Shown: piece by piece, positions 60,757 to 64,000 of the stretch | How positions within the stretch are numbered: position 1 is the first letter of the stretch | Layout of the letters: every line of letters begins with the position of its first letter | NCBI RefSeq assembly: GCF_964340395.1 | Contig: NC_135571.1 | Location: forward strand, 1,913,111 to 1,977,110 | DNA length: 64,000 bases | DNA from: Glandiceps talaboti | Taxonomy: Eukaryota; Hemichordata; Enteropneusta; Spengelidae | Reading direction: 5' to 3' | Position numbers and translations under genes: made by a program | Notes under the pieces: generated by a model | What the model was told of the DNA's origin: nothing | Databases searched by the model: none | Seen by the model: the letters and a program-made list of their open reading frames with translations, nothing else

Positions 60757-62628
60757 GTACCTTTATTGCAATGAGTCTAAAGACTAAAGTTACATGCCAA
60801 GACAACCAGATTCACAGAGTACACTACAAAACACTGCTACCTTTATTGTTATGAGGCTAATACTAAAGTTACATACCAAGAACTAGACAACCAGATTCAC
60901 AGAGTTCACTACAAAACATTGCTACCTTTATTGCTATGAGTCTAAGACTAAAGTTACATACCAAGACAATAGGATTCAGAGTACACTACAAAACACTGCT
61001 ACCTTTATTGCTGTGAGTCTAAGACTAAAGTTACACACCAAGACAACCAGATTCACAGCGTACACTACAAAACACTGCTACCTTTATTGTAATGAGTCTA
61101 AGACTAAAGTTACATACCAAGACAATCATATTCACAGAGTACACTACAAAACACTGCTACCTTTATTGCTATGAGTCTAAGACTAAAGTTACACACCAAG
61201 ACAACCAGATTCACAGAGTACACTACCTTTATTGCTGTGAGTCTAAGACTAAAGTTACACACCAAGACAACCAGATTCACAGCGTACACTACAAAACACT
61301 GCTACCTTTATTGTAATGAGTCTAAGACTAAAGTTACATACCAAGACAATCATATTCACAGAGTACACTACAAAACACTGCTACCTTTATTGCTATGAGT
61401 CTAAGACTAAAGTTACACACCAAGACAACCAGATTCACAGAGTACACTACAAAACACTGCTACCTTTATTGCTATAACTCTAAGACTAAAGTTACATACC
61501 AAGACAATCATATTCACAGACTACACTACAAAACACTGCTATCTTTATTGCTATGAGTCTAAGACTAAAGTTACACACCAAGACAACCAGATTCAGAGAG
61601 TACACTACAAAACACTGCTACCTTTATTGCTGTGAGTCTAAGACTAAAGTTACATACAAAGACAACCAGATTCACAGAGTACACTATAAAATACTGCTAC
61701 CTTTATTGCAATGAGTCTAAAGACTAAAGTTACATGCCAAGACAACCAGATTCACAGAGTACACTACAAAACACTGCTACCTTTATTGTTATGAGGCTAA
61801 TACTAAAGTTACATACCAAGAACTAGACAACCAGATTCACAGAGTACACTACAAAACATTGCTACCTTTATTGCTATGAGTCTAAGACTAAAGTTACATA
61901 CCAAGACAATAGGATTCACAGAGTACACTACAAAACACTGCTACCTTTATTGCTGTGAGTCTAAGACTAAAGATACATACCAAGACAACCAGATTCACAG
62001 AGTACACTACAAAACACTGCTACCTTTATTGCTGTGAGTCTAAGACTAAAGTTACACACCAAGACAACCAGATTCACAGCGTACACTACAAAACACTGCT
62101 ACCTTTATTGTAATGAGTCTAAGACTAAAGTTACATACCAAGACAATCATATTCACAGAGTACACTACAAAACACTGCTATCGTTATTGCTATGAGTCTA
62201 AGACTAAAGTTACACACCAAGACAACCAGATTCAGAGAGTACACAACAAAACACTGCTACCTTTATTGCTGTGAGTCTAAGACTAAAGTTACATACAAAG
62301 ACAACCAGATTCACAGAGTACACTATAAAATACTGCTACCTTTATTGCTATGAGTCTTATACTAAAGTTACATACCAAGACAACCAGATTCAGAGAGTAC
62401 ACTACAAAACACTGCTATCTATATTGCTATGAGTCTAAGACTAAAGTTACATACCAAGACAACCAGATTCACAGAGTACACTACAAAACACTGCTACCTT
62501 TATTGCTGTGAGTCTAAGACTAAAGTTACATACCAAGACAACCAGATTCACAGAGTACACTACAAAACACTGCTATCTATATTGCTATGAGTCTAATACT
62601 AAAGTTACATACCAAGACAACCAGATTT
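60757..62628. repeat. ~78-bp satellite, array B, with 940-bp higher-order repeat
   Basis: About 24 units in the opposite orientation to array A (acctttattgctatgagtct, aagactaaagttacatacca, agacaaccagattcacagag, tacactacaaaacactgct). Variant units recur at a 940-bp offset: ctttattgca 60761 and 61701; ctttattgtt 60841 and 61781; the aataggatt variant 60961 and 61901. Confidence 0.95.
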
Positions 62629-62814
62629 GGTTCGAAGCAATAATTTTCAACTAAACAGATCAAATCAAATCAAATCAAATCAGATCTCGATGTACCTACC
62701 ATATTCTCTGGGCCATGTTAACGGAAACTCTCAATTAATTTTTTTTCGCCTTACATATCTTGATATGTTGATTTCTCTGATTTTACGAATAACTCAAAAT
62801 GCTCTGGTCAAACA

Positions 62815-63475
62815 GTGTGGTCAAACAGTGGTACAACTTTGCTGACCAGACTTCAGTGGCTCCAAAATAGAGCAGCCAGGATAATCCTTCAGTGTGGGCC
62901 TAGGACCCACTCTTTTACTGTGTTAGAGAGTTTAAATTGGTTGTCGTGTAATGAGCGTTTTGCTTTTCAGAAGGCATGCGTTTATTTTAAAGTCTTTCAT
63001 AAATTAACACCTCTGTATCTTACTAAATATGTCAAGAGGTTGGATGAAGTACATAACTATTCCACTAGACAAAGATCCAATCTCAATACGCATGTGTCGA
63101 GAATTAGCAGTAATTCCTGCAAGAGAACCTTTAAATACTCTGGAGCTGTTTTATGTAACAGTCTACCAACACATATTAAGCAGTGCAAAACAATTCATAC
63201 TTGTAGAAATACATGCATAAATCATATTATGTCATAGAGGATGATTTCCAGTATGGTGTAACTGGATGGCGGTGTAAATTTATCTTGATATTGTTGCTTT
63301 TTCATCTTGTCTTTGTTAAATGTTGCTTTCGCATTGTTTGTAATCTCTTTTTGTGTTGTACGTAATGTTTTTTTTGTGTGTGTGGTAACAGGGCCCAGGT
63401 GGAAATCAGCTTCTGTTGTTTCCTGGCTACCCTGTTCTTAAATAAATTTTACTACTACTACTACTACTACTCTTA
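62815..63475 (+). mobile_element. 3' end of a Jockey/CR1-group non-LTR retrotransposon
   Basis: Frame ending 63237 encodes LQWLQNRAARIIL, LESLNWLSCNERFAFQ, HKLTPLYLTKYV and FKYSGAVLCNSLPTHIK, typical of the C-terminal region of Jockey/CR1-group ORF2. About 200 bp of 3' UTR follows, then aataaattttactactacta and a (TAC)n tail. 5'-truncated. Confidence 0.85.
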
Positions 63476-63866
63476 GTTTCTTTATTGAAGCAGAATTCTG
63501 ATATCTGTTATACTGTTAATATAGTTTATAATACCCTGAACAAGTTAATTAATGACTTTCCATCCCACTTTGACAGTTTTAGCTGGAACAAAGCCTTCTA
63601 CTGTATACACTAAAGAAAATGTATGTAGTTATTGATGATAGCATTTTAATCGTGTATCTGGTCAGGAAATATCGTTTATTCATAATATTTGTGATCTTGA
63701 AAAGTGTAATAGGCATCCTAACAGAACAAAAGCTGACATTTTGCAGTAGGGGAATACATACTTTTGCTAATAATACTATAATCTATGCTAATTAAATTAT
63801 ACAGTATTGTCTTCAGAAAGCTTCACGTTTATCATAACCAATACAAGATGATGCAGCACAAATGTT

Positions 63867-64000
63867 CTAGAAAACGCACACATCGGATACATCAATCATG
63901 ACATTGTTAATGATGATGTTGTCAAGGTAATACTCGGAGTCATGAAGCAATTTAGCTGCTTTAAACAGATCCTCAACAACTCTTCCACTGCCATCTGCTC
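63867..64000 (-). CDS. Possible terminal exon of an unknown gene, truncated by the window
   Basis: A 43-codon open frame enters from the window edge and ends at TAG 63867-63869 (GRVVEDLFKAAKLLHD, EYYLDNIIINNVMIDVSD). The composition looks protein-like with balanced residues. No domain is recognised, and the acceptor would lie outside the window. Confidence 0.3.
   Translation of the reverse strand, partial: ADGSGRVVEDLFKAAKLLHDSEYYLDNIIINNVMIDVSDVCVF

Overview
The window is animal nuclear DNA: AT-rich, with widely spaced, intron-rich genes, GT-AG splice sites and very many microsatellites, minisatellites, hairpin MITEs, SINEs and dead LINE fragments. The repeat load and a Drosophila-type (light-sensing) cryptochrome beside an SLC10 transporter suggest a marine invertebrate. 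I cannot choose between lophotrochozoan, hemichordate, cephalochordate or another lineage from sequence alone.

Only two genes can be assembled with confidence, both on the minus strand. At the left edge is a three-exon SLC10-family (bile acid:sodium symporter-like) transporter, coding 489-4070, 613 aa, with a roughly 300-residue disordered cytosolic tail. From 31793 to 47663 lies an 11-exon cryptochrome whose exons join in frame to 535 aa. It keeps the flavin-pocket residues and all four tryptophans of the insect CRY electron-transfer chain. About 1.2 kb upstream of its start codon there is a cluster of three CACGTG E-boxes and a possible upstream first exon with two overlapping splice donors. 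A short open segment at the right edge (63867-64000, minus) may be the last exon of a third gene.

Layout: 1-4.1 kb, SLC10 gene; 4.1-31.8 kb, gene-poor DNA with hairpin MITEs, a 307-bp TIR element, a SINE, TA/GA/GACA/pentamer arrays and an array of a ~78-bp satellite (26.6-27.8 kb); 31.8-47.7 kb, cryptochrome, whose introns hold four minisatellites, two or more hairpin MITEs, two SINEs, a LINE 3' end and a short insert with perfect 15-bp target-site duplications; 47.7-49.2 kb, cryptochrome 5' region; 50.7-51.6 kb, a 53-bp minisatellite; 53.84-59.58 kb, a large inverted repeat (arms about 2 kb, spacer about 1.6 kb) around a dead Tx1/L1-like LINE; 60.76-62.63 kb, the same ~78-bp satellite in the opposite orientation, with a 940-bp higher-order repeat; 62.8-63.5 kb, the 3' end of a second LINE type.

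The most unusual observation is in cryptochrome intron 1. A 29-bp minisatellite of 12 near-identical units abuts exon 2, and each unit carries a copy of that exon's 3' splice site. The two genes have no evident functional link to each other. I found no CRISPR array, operon, rRNA or intact tRNA gene.
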